Of a DNA stretch of 64,000 nt, positions 60,631-64,000 are shown piece by piece. This DNA comes from Bombus terrestris (Eukaryota > Arthropoda > Insecta > Hymenoptera > Apidae). The translations under genes and the position numbers were made by a program. Under the pieces are notes generated by a model. That model was not told the origin of the DNA, made no database searches, and saw only the letters and a list, made by a program, of their open reading frames with translations. The DNA lies in the NCBI RefSeq assembly GCF_910591885.1, contig NC_063275.1:14682501-14746500 (forward strand), in the 5' to 3' direction. Position 1 is the first letter of the stretch. Every line of letters starts with the position of its first letter.

Positions 60631-63600
60631 AGCGAAGCGAATTTGAGTCTATAAATGTCCGATGAACCCAACGACAATTCGTTTTATTCCTGATTTACGG
60701 ATCCATCGTCCCTTCTCCTTGCGTTTAACGCGTTCCGCTATTTTCTCGTTAACTCGTTACGTTTGTAATTCGACAGCTTGGCGAGCCTGTTGACGTTGTA
60801 GATTGTGGAAGATCGAGGCGGGGAAAACGGGGTTTGTCAAAGGTACGCGTCCATCGGCTAAATATTTCATCTCCGCGTATATTTTAAGTTTGTTACTTAT
60901 TGACGTAGTAAGAGCCACAGCGAGCGACGTCGAACGTATGAAACAAGATTGATATTCGATCAGTGTGTTCCGATGACATTTCTACGCTACGGTCACCGAC
61001 GATAAATCCTCGCCGATAGAAATTAACCGGGCGAACGAGCGTCGACGTATATTTAGAGGGAGGAATCGCGCCAGAGAATTAATTATAGGAAACGAATGCG
61101 GGAAATCCGATCGAGTTATCGGGATCGATTTCATCGAAGGCACGAGAATATCAACGAGACGAATCGAGCAAGGGACGTGGCCGATGAAGCGTGGACTCAT
61201 CGGAAGCTAATTACCAGGTAATGCTACGATAATCCAGCTACCAGCTGGCTGAATGCGGAACCGATCGTGCTTCGTAAATGCTGCTTAACCTTAATGAATG
61301 GATACGCGTTTGAAAGCGGTCCGGCCACTCTTTGATTATTGCCACGCGTATTCTCTCGCGTTCGATCGTTAATCGTCACTGAGCAGAAATGTCTGAAAGC
61401 ACCGACTTACATCGAGGCCGTCTATTAACCGACGAAAAATTAGAACTACGTAGAAAATGACAGTAATAAAGGTGCAGTAATAATCGCGAGCAGTCGTCGG
61501 TATTTCATTCGCATGACTGTGGGCAAAAACTGCTCGCGTAAACGGTCCGCGTCCTTTGGCAGAGATTTTACAAGCGAAGACCGATGTAGCCGCGTACAAC
61601 TCGCGTCATGACAGCCTTCCGCGAGGTAGCTGTCGTCCTTTCATCGTGCTAATTTGGCACCGTCAACGACGTCATTTGTCATTCTAATGGCCAGAACGAC
61701 GAGGCTACGGTTTTTAATGACTGCGGGAGCCCGGTGACACGCCGTTTCCTCGCTCCCGCTTTTCCTCTCCCGGTCGCCTCCTCTTCTTTTCCTACGGAGC
61801 TCCTCTTTAATTCGCCCTCGACAAGCCGCTTCACGCTCTATCGTTTGTGCGTTCCCCTCCATTTCGTTCTCCATTTCCCGTTCTTTTTTCCCATTCCTTT
61901 CCTCCTCGCGCGGCCTTCTTCATTCAGGTATTTTCTTTCACGAAGAGAAACCCAACGCATAGATCTAGAGTCCGATACGCTCTTCTTCTCCTCGTTTCTT
62001 TCTTTTCCTTTAGCACGTTTACTGCTCTCTTTTTGCACCGAGGCTTCCTTTCAGCGTTTTCAGCATTTCTGAATCTAGCCAAGCCACCGAGGCGGTCTTA
62101 AATCCTAGACGCGAGTAAGATGCACACCGCCGTGTTTAAAATGTATTCTTCCGCGGTGAATGTATTCCCTTCCAAGTTACACCACTCTGCCCCTTTGCCT
62201 CGGTCGGCTGTTAATTAATTCTCGCGGTTATTAGTGCTCGTTACTTCCCTTAAGCAGCGGCAGCCGCGCAACGCTGGCCGCCGCTCCCCCTTTCTTCCAA
62301 CCCTCGTTTCTTTTATTCTTCAACTCGTTATTCGAGACGGATATAAATTTCAGCGAATACGCACTCGGATAATTATGCTGTTTGCAAGCGGTCGCTACCG
62401 AAAATCGTACTAATTGCGGTTCACTGGCTAGTTTTTTCATCGACGGGAGACTCGTTCATCTCCTTTTTTTGTGAAGGGATAACGCGGAACGTTATTGAGA
62501 CGCACGGTTGTGGGATATTATTGTTTTCCTAGATACAATTAAATTATCGACGCTTTCTGATAATGATAACTCGGATTAATATGTTTATATTCCAATCTTT
62601 AATGCTATTTTATTCTGATTTCACCTTTCACGTTTTTCTACGACTCGTGGCCAAACTACGCCGTTTATGTTTAAAGTTAATTTTAAGTTCTCTAGATATT
62701 ATATGTTCTAAATATGCTCAAGAAAATTTCAAGATGCTCATCCACTATATTATAGAATTTTTCCTGAAATCAAATATTTAAGAATATTCAAGAATATTTC
62801 GGAAGAATTCAAATATAAAATTTCACTTGGACTCGATTATACAGCTTGCTTTTATTTATCTGCTTTATATCCGAACAGGAATATGTCAGAAACGCAATGG
62901 AAATGATTTTTCACGATACCATTCAGCGATAAAAGGTTTCCCTAATGGAATATGAAAGTAAAATTGACGTTATGTCAACGCCCACATAACCCAATGATAT
63001 TCATTCGAAACACCCCTATATAGGATATTTCTTAGATGGCTTTCTGGAAGGTTTGAGGAACAGTCGGTGGCCACAATCGACTCCTTCACCTGAGGATGAC
63101 GAAAAGGTAGGCGCGTTAATGCGTTTCCTGCGCAACCCTCTAACGGGTGCCATTATTGTTTCCCATCCATCACACGGTTCTGACGAACAAACGTGCGATG
63201 GCAAATATATCCCCGGGTCGAAAATGTTGCTGCATCACATCCGAAATTACGGTCGAATCGGAGGCATGGGATGACGAAGAATGCCTTTGTGCCACGCAGA
63301 GTTCCGCATTCTAAATGGTTGACATCACGTTCTTAATTTACTGCGAGATTAGACGTTGGTCCTTGGCACTTATTAGAAGGCAGAGGACGGATTCCGTGAA
63401 TAAATATGCTCTCTTTTATAAATTTCAAGGGAACTACGATTAACCGTGAGAAAATATCTGAGTACGTATCGAAATTGAAAATAAGGTTGAGTGTCGCATG
63501 AGATTTAAATTTCTTTTTAAATTTGAAATATGCCATGCGATATTTTTTTCGAAATTATATATTATATTTCGGAATTGATATTTCGTTTCGTTATGGATAT

Positions 63601-64000
63601 GTAAAGTAAGTAATGTTGTAGCAATATGCGTTCTTAAGGATATATAATGATGTTATCTGTGTTAGTTATAGCAGATAAATATACAGAGAGGAAAATTCAC
63701 ACAGGTTTAAATAGCTCATAGAACTATTAATTCCAGCTAAAATCAGATGACAGATGATAATGTTTCTGATAACCTGTTTCATCTAATTTTCAATTATTTA
63801 AAGATGTAGAGAACTTTCTTCCGGAGAATCGTCAAGCAATTCGGAGAAAATTTACATTTACAAACTTCTTGACCAAAAAAGAAAGAGACTTAAAATAATA
63901 AGATGAATAAGTTACAAAAGATAGTGTAATAAAACAATATACACGATATCGATTAGGTAGACTTTAATTAAAACATCTCTCAAAGAAACTTCTAAAGAAT
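60631..64000. other. No supported gene in the last 3.4 kb
   Basis: I saw no kinase motif (glycine-rich loop, HRD, DFG) or other domain in either strand. An unrecognised frame runs 62990-63274 on +, with a possible acceptor at 63034-63035 and a possible donor after 63107. The end of the window is AT-rich. Confidence 0.45.
62781..62795. promoter_or_regulatory. Heat-shock-element-like triplet
   Basis: GAA-TA-TTC-AA-GAA forms three perfectly spaced inverted HSE units. It sits in AT-rich DNA with no gene recognised next to it. Confidence 0.2.

Overview
The window looks like insect nuclear DNA, most likely from a hymenopteran and plausibly a bee. It is intron-rich, moderately AT-rich and CpG-tolerant, with many microsatellites. 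It carries a short mariner-type element whose TTAGGTTGTCCGAAAAGT ends I recall from bee and ant genomes. There are no bacterial-style operons, and I found no convincing rRNA, tRNA or CRISPR array.

One protein-coding gene can be supported, on the + strand: a discoidin domain receptor (DDR) homologue. Eight coding exons lie at 19462-19537, 30560-30665, 37178-37409, 45890-46345, 50839-51046, 51544-52095, 52451-52548 and 53724-53891. All junctions are GT/AG and the phases (1,2,0,0,1,1,0) join into one open frame of 631 codons. The protein has a signal peptide, an N-terminal discoidin (F5/8C-type) domain, the DDR-specific discoidin-like domain, a juxtamembrane stretch, one transmembrane helix and a cytoplasmic tail of about 200 residues. 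The tail is rich in tyrosine motifs and contains a polyproline stretch of Ena/VASP-binding type. I see no tyrosine kinase domain in the 10 kb after the last recognised exon. The TAA stop overlaps a possible GT donor, so either the receptor is kinase-less or the kinase exons lie beyond the window.

Layout: 1-19405 holds no recognisable coding gene. It is probably upstream sequence and/or the first 5'UTR intron, with a candidate non-coding exon at 5716-5781. The 5'UTR part of the first coding exon (19406-19461) carries two overlapping mini-uORFs. Introns of 11.0, 6.5, 8.5 and 4.5 kb separate the ectodomain exons, while the 3' exons are compact. The introns hold a ~95-bp degenerate tandem array (intron 2), a ~144-bp tandem duplication (intron 2), a 214-bp mariner-type MITE (intron 3), a duplicated 38-bp element (intron 4) and a second diverged duplication (intron 4). 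From 53892 to about 60.6 kb the sequence looks like a long 3'UTR, with several AATAAA signals, Pumilio-type sites, microsatellites and a G-run. From 60.6 to 64 kb nothing convincing is seen.

Everything rests on reading the sequence and on remembered DDR family features. No database or alignment was run.
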